In this document: positions 34,721 through 46,979 of the stretch, piece after piece
Layout: each line of letters opens with the position of its first letter
How positions within the stretch are numbered: the stretch's first letter is position 1
DNA from: Lotus japonicus
Lineage: Eukaryota; Streptophyta; Magnoliopsida; Fabales; Fabaceae
Direction: 5' to 3'
DNA length: 64,000 nt
Assembly: GCF_012489685.1 (NCBI RefSeq)
Contig: NC_080046.1
Span: forward strand, 44,293,176 to 44,357,175
Notes under the pieces: generated by a model
The model's input: only the letters and a program-made list of their open reading frames with translations
What the model was told of the DNA's origin: nothing
Database searches by the model: none
Made by a program: the position numbers and the translations under genes

Positions 34721-35931
34721 TGAAGGTATGAAAAACGGTAGAAAGGGGGGGGTTTGAATAACGTTTTCAGTACAAAACTACCACCTTAAAGATTTTAACA
34801 AATCTTTTCGAGAACTAAGTGCAAAAGATAGAGATAGAAAAGCACACAAGGATTTTATCCTGGTTCACTTGATAAATCACTCAAGCTACTCCAGTCCACC
34901 CGTTAAGGTGATTTCTTCCTTCTTAGAATGAAGGCAATCCACTAATCAGGTAAGAGTTACAACTGCACTTGAAACCTACAAGTGACTAACAATTACACTG
35001 ACTTAGCTCACACTAAGATTCACTCTCTTAGTCTTCTCTAGGATCCGATCAACCTTGATCTCCTAAAGGAAAATCAAACAACTGTTTGAGGTTGGTGTTT
35101 ACAAGGGTTTGCTTCTGAATAAGCTGAGTGTAAACTAAATAAATTACAAGATGAAAGAAAGCTTAGAATATTTTGAATGTCTTGCGCGTGTGTTGCTTCT
35201 TAGTTTCTTAGCCGCTTCTTTCAATCTTCAGCCTCTATATATACTCCAAGGATTAGGGTTGAGCGTTGCATGGGAAATGCTACCGTTGGAGGGCAGTTCT
35301 GGAAAATCCAGCTTCTGCTGTGGCTGAGAACGTTAGGTAGGTCGTCAGGAAGGTACACTGCTTTTGTACTTGGATAGCGACTTGACCTTTTAACCTAGGA
35401 GACTTCTGATCAGAGGAATGCTTCGTATAGGAACTTGTGAAGCCGGTTGATCAGAGTCAGAGGGAAAGCACAGATCCTCTGACCATTGTATCTTCTGATT
35501 CTGAACTCAGAGGGAAGAACATGGCCTTCAGAGTTTCTTGCTTCTGGACTTCAGAGTTTCCACTATTCAGCTTCTGGATCTTCAGAGTCTTCTACACCAT
35601 CGGAACATCTGAACCTTCAGTGTTTCTTGGTTGTCAGAACTTCTGGATCATCAGAGCTTCTAGCGACTGAGTCCTCATCAGAGTTTGTATAGCTTCAGAT
35701 CTTCTGAAGCTTTTCCACTGTTCATACTGAACATGGTGAATGCGAAAGCGTTGCTTGGGTTACCCTTTATACACAGTGCTTCTGATTTGTGTGAAATTGA
35801 GTCAGGGTCAGAGCCTGTAAATAGCACACTCAGAAAAACACGTTAGAGTACCACAATTGTTCATATCAAAAGGTTAACTTGTAATCATCAAAACATAGAG
35901 TTGTACTACTAGATCAAAACTTGATCTTACA
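34721..35931 (-). repeat. copia 5' LTR (1211 bp)
   Basis: Minus-strand ends are TGTAAGATCAAG and ACCTTCA (TG...CA). The interval 35400-35715 is packed with the short complementary words cttctga / tcagaag / tcagag, a possible array of binding sites. The outer flank is gypsy LTR DNA. Confidence 0.9.
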
Positions 35932-37370
35932 ATGGTCATAAGACCCGGAATGCCGTGAAAGAGCGTTTGTAGACGTCTCTTGTAGCAGACCGAAATGGCA
36001 GACCTACGGGTTTACTGCTGATCTGACTACCCTGTGGGAGTAAGAGACATCACGGGCCGAAATGGCACCACCGTGGCTGGTGAAGGGCTGATCCGATGAT
36101 GTCCATCCGTTCCGGATTGCATATTGGTTGACTGGGTTAACCTGCATACATATCACGCAACATGCATACTGACTTAGTTGATGAGTGTGGTTGCTATTTG
36201 ATAAACTTACTTGGAACATGCTAATTGTTATTATTGTCGTTATGATTTTGTGGAACATGCAACCCTAGGAATGATATCTCTAGTTATAAGCCTAAGTGGC
36301 TATCTATTATTTGTATCTATTGGGTTTATTATCTACATAGTTCTTTAGAGTTGACCCTCGCGTCTTCTGTGTGTGCTTTGGCGGACAACGCCTTTTGTCA
36401 GATGAATATTGCGGACTGGTTCACCATGGTCCACCCTTCGGGGGGGATTAGGTATGAGATGATCGATCAGGACGACCCCGGGTCGTGGGTGGTTGACCCC
36501 GCGAGCCACCGAGCGACGTATTCGGGGCGTATCATGGAGGATCACGTGGATAGTGGAGGACTTCTGAGGTCAGGAGTGTTGAGGCGATGCTCTATCAGCT
36601 TCAACTTGCCACCAGGCGTTCACTGCGGACCAGGATTCGGAGGAGCACCACCACCACCGTCATCTTCAGAGGAGGAGGATCCCTCAGAGGAGATTCCAGT
36701 GGGAGTGCCTTCGGCAGGGTCTAGTGCACCCTCTGTTGCGATCATTGATGATCAGGGTTCGGGCCCTAAGCCCGTGAGTCCAGCATCGGAGCGCACTGCG
36801 GTTGCGAGGGGAGGACGGATAGGGTTAGTAGACTTGGTCGTTCTGGATTCTGATTCAGACGACGATCATGCTAGCACATAGTTTTGAGTGTTGGTATGAG
36901 CTCCTCGAGTTAGGATTAGTGTAGGAGTAGAGTTTTAGCTCTGACAGTCTAGCTTCATTTGTTACTTAGGGGACAGGGTAGATCCGCCTATAGCTTTTTG
37001 TGTGGTTTCCTTACGGGGATCACAGAGAGTTGGTTGGACTTAGGAGGTCTTATTTTCAGGCCATTGGGTCAGCTGATTTTCAGTTATGAGGGATGGTGTT
37101 GCGGGCACTTCACCCTTTTCATTTGGTTTGTATATATTGCCTACGGGCGTCGCACTTTTCTTTCCGTTACTGGAGGTTACTCGTGACGAGGTTGTTACTT
37201 ACAGCGGGGGCTGTTTATATATCGTATATTAATTCTATTGCTTTTTGGCTTTTGGGTTTTATTTAATTCAGTCTTGTCTTAGTTATTATCGAAAAAAAAA
37301 TATTTCACGTTTTTCCGCATTAAGTTTATTTTGGTTACTAAAGTGACGCCACCGAAATCGGGGTGTTACA
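35932..37370 (+). repeat. gypsy LTR 3' portion (1439 bp), split by the copia insertion
   Basis: Reverse-complement match of 6474-7912 with the same length and identical translated frames (84, 66, 176 and 75 codons). It ends GGGTGTTACA, the genuine LTR 3' edge, followed by ATATT. Its missing part would lie beyond the copia element, in or past the gap. Confidence 0.95.
36351..36881 (+). CDS. second copy of the LTR-internal ORF, 176 aa
   Basis: The protein is identical to that encoded at 6963-7493: Pro/Ser/Glu-rich middle, acidic LDSDSDDDHAST end. Function unknown. The copy may belong to the same element as the first, so it is not independent evidence of conservation. Confidence 0.3.
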   Translation: MTLASSVCALADNAFCQMNIADWFTMVHPSGGIRYEMIDQDDPGSWVVDPASHRATYSGRIMEDHVDSGGLLRSGVLRRCSISFNLPPGVHCGPGFGGAPPPPSSSEEEDPSEEIPVGVPSAGSSAPSVAIIDDQGSGPKPVSPASERTAVARGGRIGLVDLVVLDSDSDDDHAST

Positions 37371-37442
37371 ATATTGACTTGTGTGAGTATTGTAGATGGG
37401 ATCATGAGTTAGAAGTTTTTTACCAATTATTCAATATTCATT
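37371..37442 (+). pseudogene. severed 3' end of an F-box gene, with gypsy target duplication (ATATT)
   Basis: Directly after the LTR edge the frame reads IDLCEYCRWDHELEVFY and stops at about 37440. It is the C-terminus that is missing from the F-box pseudogene beginning at 10474. The first five bases are the target duplication. The final Cys pair (CEYC) matches the end of the intact protein at 54600-54628. Confidence 0.85.
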
Positions 37443-37901
37443 AGTTTGTGTGAATTTTCTTTATAGATCCAATTTTATAATATAATGAATTATATCAAGA
37501 AGTGAGTTTTTTTGTATTATTAACTTTTTATAGCAAAAGTGAATTACTGCAATTGGCTTACATTCAACTTAGTCTCAGTCATATAAAGGTTTGTTTGGTA
37601 TGCAGATAATAAAATAAGATAGTATCATATGCTTCAAGATAATCGTTTGGTTGCTTTAAAAACAAACATAATATTAACATAAATCATTGAAATTGGAGTA
37701 CTATATATAGTTATTTATTTCATATATAAACAACCAATAACAAATTACAAGGAAATGATATTCATACAGAAAAATAGCAATTAATTTTATTTGATCGAAT
37801 ACACCAAATAAATTGATCAATTAATACTATAAATACATAGCAGAGAGATGACTGCTTAATTGGTCAGGGTATTGTCATCAAAGAATGTGAAGTTCAATCC
37901 T

Positions 37902-38312
37902 CTATGCATAGCTGCACATCCCAGAAACACATGAACCTCGGTTGTCACACTTGTTGCCACATCTCCCACAATGCTTCTCGTTGGTTCTAGGATTCACGCA
38001 CTTACCTTGGCAACACATATTTGAAAATCCACATTTCTTCCCACACCTGCCACAGTTATATTCATCCGTGGAAAGGTTCACACATTTGTTCTTGCAGCAA
38101 TCAGGGCCTACGCTGCTTTTAACATTGCAAATCTTGGGGTATTTGTCACATGTCAATGGGACCCCCCTCTAATATTTTTTAGAAAGGAACCTACTTGCTC
38201 CTCTAAGCATGTTCGGTTCTTCATCAAATTCTGAAGATGTTGCTGACAGCTGGGTTATGGACAAAGCCATTGCCAAAGATAGAACAAAGAGGGTGATCTT
38301 CAAGAACCTCAT
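37902..38312 (-). pseudogene. STIG1-like pseudogene, copy in arm 2 (single nonsense codon)
   Basis: ATG at 38312 with signal peptide and the EEPNMLRGASRFLSKKY propeptide, then TAG at 38171-38169, then an in-frame, complete 16-cysteine domain to the stop at 37902. Overall length is 137 codons with no frameshift, so one nonsense codon is the only visible lesion. The same TAG is in the arm 1 copy. The intact paralogue at 55055-55456 has a Gln codon there. Confidence 0.88.
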
Positions 38313-38769
38313 TTTTTTTATTTGGTATTTGTATTGGGAGAGGTAAGGAACTTAGAAGAGTGAATGTTAATTAAAAGATGAATGGTGAAGTACTTATAGC
38401 TAGAGAGGAAGAGGTTGGAGTTTGACCTCTTTGCATGCATGAGATGAGCTAGTATTCTACTTGTTTATTAGTGAGGTAGTCTAAACACGGCCTATTAATT
38501 CAAATCTGTATACCAAGCAAGTTAGGCTTATTAATTGGCACCAACTTCTAATTACAGGGTATTAGTTGAAAATAATGGTGGAGGGAAACCATTGCTAAAC
38601 TATAAAGTTTGGTTTAGTTATAAGTTGATGATCAACGAAAGCTAGCTCGCATGTGAAGTCTTAAGGAAATTAAACCATCTAATCGTCTCAATACCATAGT
38701 CCACGAATTCCAGAAAACAGTTACAGAACCACCACGCCAAACTATTTGAATTTTGTCTCATATGTATAC

Positions 38770-39355
38770 CATATAGGTGTTAAAAATAATATATAAAATT
38801 ATTGTCAGTGTTATTTGTTTCTGTTCTATCCAATTGCTGTCGTTGGGCTATAGTTGCACGAGGATAATTATATCTTCACACCTCAAAACACACCTCACTT
38901 TTGAGGTGTGGAGAGGTGGAAAAAGAGAGAGATAGGAAGAAAGGAGAGAGAAAGTAAAGATGTGATATGTGATTTGATTGATAAAGAAGAGAGAAATAAA
39001 TAGAATGGAGGTGGAAAAAAAGTGGAGAGGTGTGTGTATATCATAACTCGTTGCAGGAGGGTCGTTTTTTTCCTGTTTTGCCGTGTTTCTTGTGTCTGCC
39101 TATTGCTATAGGTGTTAAAAATAATATATAAAATTGTTGTCAGTGTTATTTGTTTCTGTTCTATCCAATTGCTGTCGTTGGGCTATAGTTGTAGGAGGGT
39201 CGTTTTTTTCCTGTTTTGCCCTGTTTCTTGTGTCTGCCTATTGCAGTGTTTCTTCCCTGTCTGGGTTTTCTTTTTTCCTTTTGTTTTACCTCTTGTACAT
39301 GAATTGAAGTACTCATAGTACTTTTTATAATACAAATTTTGCTTACTAAAAAAAT
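38770..39355 (+). mobile_element. LINE-like 3' tail with MITE insertion (mirror of 24110-24715)
   Basis: It contains the same duplicated 3' tail segment, the MITE between about 38868 and 39050, and the terminal phrase gaattgaagtactcatagta near 39300. No gene. Confidence 0.55.
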
Positions 39356-40003
39356 ATAGGTCTTAAAATAAATATATAAAATTGTTCATGCTTACCTTAC
39401 CGAATAACTTAATTTTTTTGTTTAATGGGTTGTTTGACATGGTCTAGAGTTCAATCATTATGGTCTTCAATTCTAAAAAAAATTGAATATCAAAACATAG
39501 TAGGTAAATTAATGCATTGTTCACACATTAAATCCAAACAAACTCTTGCGTGAGAGAGGAAATTAAATTAAAAATAATAATAATATAAATTATTTGACTT
39601 AATTTTTTTATATATTAAACTAAAAATATAAATTATATTTAAGATAATATTGTATTATCAATTTATGTTTCAAGTTTAGATAAGAAAAATTATGTGCATT
39701 GCACGTGCCGGTTAATAATAGATGCGTAACGTTTTTTGAGTATACTAGTGCGATAACCCGTGCGCTGCACGGAATTTTATGTGAGATTTTTTTAATAAAT
39801 AAAATAGTTTTCATATATTTGTAATTTTTAAATTATAAATAAGTCAATCGTGTATAAGTCAACCGTATAATAATATATGAAGAGAAAAATGGAATAAATA
39901 AATGAAATTGTGTTGTATACATCAAACATTTCCAAAAACTTCCTTAAACACTACATTAACAATACTGATATGTTGTTTGCCCGACTCATCCAATATACAA
40001 AGT

Positions 40004-40876
40004 TTAAGACCATTTCTTGAGTGAGAGAGAGAGAGAGAGAGAGAGAGCTACATATAACTGACCATGAGTGAAGACAGACCTCGAAAGGAAGAGCTCAACC
40101 TGAGATAGTGTTTGTCCTTGACTTTTGTTTATGGTCATCACAAAGCATACTGCAATTGGAAACTGTCTTCTTCTGAATTTAATTTGAAATTTGGAATTAG
40201 AAGGAACCAAGCCCATTCTTGAAATATGCACTTTTTCATTAGCATTTGTTCCCTTGATAATAGTTGCACCAATAACACGTCCACCAAGTTCATCCACAAT
40301 TAACTCGGTTCCATTGCATAAACCTGCTGCTTGGTCTATATTTCTCAAAAGCATGATTGAAGTACCAACATTCAATAATAATTTATGGTTTGGGCCTGAA
40401 CTTTTAGTGTCGTTCAAAAATTCTGTGGTAAACCACTCACCTCGGATTTCAGAATCCTCATTAAATCGCAAGGCATAGTCGGAGCTCAGATATTCATGTT
40501 CTAGTGCAGCTATTATGTCAAACCTGTAAGTGTTTATCATTTTAACAACCTCTAGTGTAGGGGCCAATATTGCTCTATCATGAAAGAAGTGCGGGTCTTT
40601 CATTTTGTGCGTAAGGTCAGGATATGTATATTTAATCAATTCCATTAATGGGTCAAGACTAATTGGGATGAGCAGATCTGGCAGGATTTGAACGTCATAC
40701 TCTCCTGCTCCGGAATCAGGATGATCGCCATTTCCAATTTTAAGAATCCAATCTGCAAACTCTTTGATTTTTTTTGCTTCATCAATCGTCTTAGCTGCGG
40801 TTAGCTGCATGTGCTTAGACAATTTCATGACTTTGCAATGCTTCCACAATGATGAAGAGTTTACAGTAGCTTCCAC
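40004..40876 (-). pseudogene. Pif1-like helicase C-terminal part (arm 2, one open frame)
   Basis: A 290-codon frame from 40876 with the same motifs as arm 1 (FPIAVCFVMTINKSQGQTLS) but no frameshift up to the (GA)n tract (40021-40046 on the plus strand), where it runs into Ser-Leu repeats and a stop. N-terminal ATPase motifs are absent, so the fragment cannot be a working helicase. Confidence 0.85.
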
Positions 40877-41039
40877 AACTTCCTGACGGCTTCCTCCTGA
40901 CTGATATTGAAGACGGTGTAGACGACTGTGTTATTATTTGATTAACACGAATTGCTTTCTCTTCGAGTCTTGAGAAAAAAATACATATTAGTAACTTATG
41001 CTACTTTAAAGTATAAAATGAAAGAAGCGCATGACACCA

Positions 41040-41530
41040 AAATAAGGGAAAACTGACCTTCTCCTGTAATCATGTATATGTTCATCATCTTCATTGATAA
41101 TCAATTCAGTGCCATCAAATGCATTTGATATGCCTTTTACATCTGAAGAAATTTCGACATGAGAACAGGATGTATGATAATCAATCACATTATAAATGAA
41201 GGGATTATTAAATTACCAAAATAAGACTTCCTTTTGCACAGTATGATGATAACCAGATGGTTTGGATCATCATTTTCAAGGTATTCAAGCAATGTGGTGG
41301 CATAATGATTCCACAAAGTACATACTATTTGATTTTTCCTACATGTAAGTGGTTTATATGTTAAATTAAACACTTTTATATAACTACAAACATTGTTGAA
41401 TAGAGATCCACTTACTCCAAATCTTCTAGGACTACATCTATACGCTTTAGGGTTCCTCCTTCCTTGTCCTTCTCCTTTGATTCATCCTTCTGCAGGTCAT
41501 GTCCTATAACATCTAAATTTAAAGATAAAA
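41040..41530 (-). pseudogene. RPA1-like OB-fold exons (arm 2)
   Basis: Exon reading CTLWNHYATTLLEYLENDDP to VIIILCKRKSYFG is intact here (about 41340-41220), unlike arm 1. Flanking exons give DVIGHDLQKDESK (about 41510) and KGISNAFDGTELIINEDD (about 41135-41080). Single-strand DNA binding is the family role. Incomplete. Confidence 0.65.
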
Positions 41531-42369
41531 AAATAAGAATTGATAAGTTATTTTCATGTGTAAATTAAGATCATCGGATAAATATTAAAAAAAAAACTAA
41601 ATACGAAGCAATGAGTTTCAAGTTAGTTGGCAGCTAATATCTGTGCTGCTTCTTGCAGCTTAGTGTCCTAATTTTTACATCCTCTTTGAAGCATTGTATC
41701 TGTCCATGTGCTTTTTATTTGGCAGAAGAAAGGTTATTGTTCTAGTGCAGTTAGGAGGCACTTATCCTATTCTATGAGCTTTTCTAATTCTTCTCCTCTC
41801 ACGGGTTATTATTATTTACTCTTTCTGCATCATTGGAGACCACGATATTGGCTCTCTACAGTGCAACGTGTAGATTTAATAGGTTGGTATGGATTCCTAT
41901 AATTTAAAAATTAAATGGATTTTGATGTACCCCTCTTTGTTTGTTCTTCATATTCCTATATCCTAGAAATTAACTCATAACTTGTCATCAAGATATAAAT
42001 ATTAATGTGTGTGGGTCAAACTGCATTGCAAGCATTTCCATAGCAAAATTTAAAAATTGAGAATGCAATTTAAGTCAGTTAGAAGGTAACAATGAGAAGA
42101 GTGATTAAATCAATGAGAAGAGTGATTAAATCAATATGCGTGAGGAAGTCATTTTTTATGAAATTCAATTGATCTTTAGCTTATTAATGATTAAAAAAGT
42201 TTATCTAACAGCTTCAAATGATCTTTAGCTTATTACAAATTACAATCATATTCTTCTTCTCAAAAGAAGACGAAGAGTAGAATAATTCAAAAGTGATAAA
42301 TTGAAGAAGACACGTGGAACATGGAACTGAGCGATAAATTAGACATCATAAGTGAGACATAGTAATGCA

Positions 42370-43460
42370 GTGAGAATGTACCAATGCATTTGCGTCCACT
42401 TTTCCAAATAGATGACCATTTTTGAAATCTTTCATCAGCTGATTCACTTTCATCTTAAAAATGCGAACTAAAATATATGGACACTCATTTGGCCAAGATC
42501 CTCTTGACTCAACAAACAATTTGATTTCTGGTCAATTGGTATTGCATGTCATAGTTATGAACAAATTTGGGTATCCAAATCTCTTGCAAATTGCTGTCAT
42601 AGTGTCTTGACAATATTTGAACATGTATCGCGTGCTTCCCATATATGAAGCTGGCAATATGATGCGCTTTCCAGTTGCTGCAGCTTCGGTCTAGCCCCTA
42701 GAGAACGCTTCATGTAATCTATAATAAACCTCAGATCTGATCTTAATTTGATTATATCTCACCTAATTTAACCGTTGAGATTCTGTCATGAAATATGCAT
42801 CAACGATAAATTATTGAAAGAGTCGTCCAGTGCGGACTACACTGGTATATTCAATGCATCTATCCTGAATACGAAAAACAACAAAGCCTTTAAGAGTAAC
42901 CGTGTGTCTTTTGTTATATTGATCCTCCACGACAGGTTCCTTGTACGGGAGTCTGCTTGATAGTCATATTCTCCATATGGAAATAACAAAGGATAATGCA
43001 GGGGGGTGTAAGAAACATGATTCTCGTACAACCTTGTGAATATACCTGTAATGTCCTGTACAACAACATGTTGTTCGCAGTCTAAATTATTAAAGTCTCT
43101 CACAATCAAAACAGTCACTGTATTAACACCAAGAAATTGTATAATTTTGATCTAATTTTTGTAGGGTACGAAACGAACCTAACATGATGCAATCTGTTTA
43201 ATGTCTCGTTAAGAGTATCGTAGATATACAGCTCCCAATCTTGTGGTAATTTTGTCCACTCAAAATGAATTGCAGAGGTCCCCCACCATCATTTCATGGA
43301 GACTCAACTTTACCACCCATTGACGTAAAAGAAAATAGATTGTTGTATGCTCTTATATTTTCTTTGAAGTGTATAGACATTGGATCGACTCCAGTCATTA
43401 GACTAAACAATAAATCAGGTGGTCTTTGCAAGAAAGGTAGTTGCACTTTTCATTTTAAGT
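42370..43460 (-). pseudogene. Helitron Rep N-terminal fragments (arm 2)
   Basis: The same fragments as 20015-21085 in mirror order: RAYNNLFSFTSMGG near 43365, HYPLLFPYGEYDYQ near 42980 and YCQDTMTAICKRFG near 42600. Broken by stops. Confidence 0.75.
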
Positions 43461-45261
43461 AGCATAATGAAAACTCCGAATTTGGAGTATTTTTAGATTT
43501 CTCACTTGTTTCCTCATACTACATCGTTGCAAAACAGAAGGAACACTCATGTCCTGGCTCACTAAAGTTCAACAGTACTAACTAATAATGATGTTGTAAA
43601 TCAAAAACTAATATTTATTTAATTCACAAAAATTTATATGCTCATCATATCCATTTTAAAACCAATCTAATATTAATTATATTTTAAAAAAATTATATAC
43701 TAATAAAATTCAAATTTTAAAATCTAAAATTCATATTCTCCCCCTTCTATAGCTTGACATATTTTCAACTAAGAATCCTTGATTGGCTAGAAAAATAATT
43801 AATGTGCTATTATTTCCTATTTATTTTTAATTACTATTTTCAAATTTCATATACATGAGTGGAGAGAAATTCAATATTATGTTTCATGTGAAATTTAAAT
43901 TTCTCAAAAGGTATTGACTTAAAAAAAAAACTGTATAATTTCAAAATTATTGGAACCTGGTAACTGATTTCAAAATTTTAATTTATTTTTTCTTTGAATT
44001 TTTTCTTTAAAAATTATTAATGATTAATTTTATAAATAATTTCGAATTTGAATAATTTTACATTAATTAATATGATCTTCCAAACCTGTCTAGTTGACTA
44101 ATTTTGCATTAAGTATTATTAAATTGAATTTTTTTTTGAAATAATGAGATTCTTAATCAATTAAATTCAGACTAAAAATAACGTGCATAACTTTTCATAT
44201 AATTATAACATATTAAAACATGTTATTTATAACCTATTAATTAAAAAAAATGCTATTTATGACCTATTAATTATTCAAATTCGAAATCCACTTAATTAGT
44301 TAATAATATTTTAATGTTTTTGAAAAATTTGGAGTGGTTGAAAATAATACTTAGTTAAATTAATCTTTACTTTTTTAGTTTTTAAAAGTATTACTATGTT
44401 TTACGCTTGAAGTGTTAAAAAAAACTAAAAAAAAAATTCCTAGCTTTAAAATAAAAACTTTTATTTTGAGTTAATAATATTTTACATTTTTTTGGAAAAT
44501 TTTGGAGTAAACAAAAATATTAATGTATTCAATGCGATTATAAATAGTATAAACCTCAAAATTAATGGGCTAGAAAGAATTCGAAGAAATTAGATTAATT
44601 AATTGAATATGGTCAAAATTTATGTTTTCCTCTTGTAAAAAAAAAACCTCAAAATTAACAGGTTAGAATTTTTCTTTTGAAGGAATGAGTTTTTTTTGTT
44701 TTAGAGGAAAAATGAATGACTTAGAAAGTGACATGAGCATAAATTTCTAGAAAATGAGGTAAGTCAAATATGAAGAGTGAGATTTCAAAACATAAATTAA
44801 GAAATGAAGAATAGAGGCACCCGAAGTAAAAGCAAGTCTGATTGCCGCGGGACAAAGAAATCATAGAGGAGAATAAGACTGCAAAAACTCAACGAAATTC
44901 AAAAAGAAAGGTTAAAATGCATGAAACAAAAAAGCAGTTGAATACAAAGGTACCTAGAAGAAAAAACACTCGTGGTGTATGCCAATATAGTTGAGAATAA
45001 TTCAATATATAGTGTGTAAGTGAACCAAAATGAATAGGATAATAAGGCATAATTTTGAAATTTAGGGATTTGAATGGGGATTGAGAATTTTGAGTCAATG
45101 ATTTACTTTTTTAATTTATTGAGTCATCAAATTGGATCAATGAAAAGTCATCAATATGGACCAATCAAAAACATACAGTTGAAAAATCGTTTTAACAACC
45201 AATAGAAGAAAAACATGTGGCATTTAAGTTGCATCAAACAAAGTTTAAGAAATGTGTTAGT

Positions 45262-45482
45262 CTAGAAAAAGTCCAACTTTAATTCCTCACCAATTGTGAT
45301 TATTTTGAACGGATACCAATGGGGTCCTTCAGATTCATTTCCCACACAAAACATATTGTTGCAGCTTTCTGCGTAGAATATCTTTGCTTCGCACGCAAAG
45401 CTTTAAGAAATGGCCCATTGTCCGATTGCCCCATTCTCTTTACACCAATATTGGTACAATGACTTGACCTTCCTGCAATTCC
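45262..45482 (-). pseudogene. captured XH-domain exon (arm 2)
   Basis: Mirror of 17976-18196 with the same acceptor, the same two frame breaks and the same terminal stop (45264-45262), so the damage predates the duplication. Confidence 0.7.
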
Positions 45483-46942
45483 CTGCAAGAAAGAAAGAGA
45501 GATTATAAATAGATCTAGCAAAAAGTTTTTGGGAAATAAAAAATGAAAGAAAGAGCACATAAAATCTATGATGAATAACAAATAAGCAGTAAATATATCC
45601 ACACCGCAAAAAATAACTCCTTTAAACTTAGCAATTCAATATAAAGAAATGAACCAAATACATTTTAGTAATACATCTCAATATGATAAACTAAACCATG
45701 AAATCCTCATGGTTTCTGAAACCATAAAAACTAAAACACAGAAGAAGAGGTTTTCTCAAAGGTAATGGGTATTGTGTTGGTGGTTGAATTGTTATGATAA
45801 TGTCAATTTATACTACTTTGATTACGTAAAGGCGGGATTAATTGAAACAAAAAGTTTAAATTTTTTCAATCAAAAACACACTGATTTCGTTAGCTATTTT
45901 CCATATTTAACAATGCTACATATTATTGTTGTTGACTTTTAGTAATAAAACCATTTTCTTTACATAAAAAAAAAGTTAAACAGGTAAAACTTGTAAACGC
46001 GTGGAAAAAAAATGGACCACTGTGTTATATTTTCAATTTTATTCAATGTTATTAATGTGCCATTAAAGATTATTGTAATCACATATGTAATTGATTCAAA
46101 TTTTAAACCAATATTAATAATTATTTTGTAAACAATGAGGCCTTGAAAGAAATTTCCACAATCACGTAAATCTTGCATTGATTCAAATTCTGAAATTAAG
46201 GGGGGATCAACATAACAATGATTTCGTAAAAAAAAAAAATCTGAAAATGTAACGGTTAATAAATTTTTGTTTTTTACTATGAAAAATTAAATGTAATATA
46301 GCATGATTAACGGTTAAATTGTGGACCATTCTAAAAAATTCCATATTTGTGATTTTCATTAATGCATACATCAAAAAATTATGAATTTACTTATTTAATG
46401 ATTAATGTTGTAATTAATGTCGACCAATAAAAAATTAAGGAGTTGGACCAATGAAAAATGGACATGTGGAAAATCAAGTAAAACAACCAATAAAAACATG
46501 ACATGTGAAAATTATAAAGCACCATGACTCACTTTGGTGGATGAGCTTTATATATTATTAAGATTAAGATTAATAAAAATTAAAAATTAATGAATGGACT
46601 TGAAGAAAAAAAAAGGAGATTTTGAACGGAAATGAGAAAATGTAGGATTGCAAGCTTTATTTTCAAAAAATGTATGGAAATTTTTAAATCAGCAGCATCT
46701 GAATGTAATATTATGGATCGTGCAATCAAAATGTCATTTATTTTTTGATTCAAATATTTATTTATTGATTGATTGCTTTATTTATGTATTAATTAATTTC
46801 GACCAATCAAAATTTAAGGATTTGGACCAATCAGCGAATGCCATGTGGAAATTCATTGAAACCAACCAATAGAGATGTGACATGTGGAAATTGGAAAGCA
46901 TTATGGCCCACTTTGGTGGATGGGCTTTATATATTATTAAGA

Positions 46943-46948
46943 TTTGGA

Positions 46949-46979
<31 letters not shown>

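Larger units (their letters stand above)
29621..35931 (-). mobile_element. Ty1/copia retrotransposon, Sirevirus-like, 3' LTR missing in gap
   Basis: On the minus strand: 5' LTR (35931-34721), primer binding site, gag, pol, then about 125 bases up to the gap. The domain order protease-integrase-RT-RNase H and the gag zinc knuckle [15 protein letters not shown] fit SIRE1-like elements. It is inserted inside a gypsy LTR: the flank atggt (35932-35936) corresponds to 7908-7912 of the intact LTR. The other flank and the 3' LTR are not in the window. Confidence 0.92.
39745..46942 (-). mobile_element. degenerate Helitron, copy in arm 2
   Basis: 3' terminus ctag at 39748-39745 (minus strand) with hairpin at about 39759-39773; 5' TC at 46942. 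Exactly 7198 bp, as in arm 1. Contents in order are the same: XH fragment, Rep fragments, RPA-like exons, helicase. The region 43460-45260 is AT-rich without a recognisable gene. Confidence 0.65.

Noticed and set aside
38169..38171. Programmed read-through of the STIG1 stop
   Set aside because: No known read-through context was recognised. The sister copy also carries a frameshift, so pseudogenisation is simpler.
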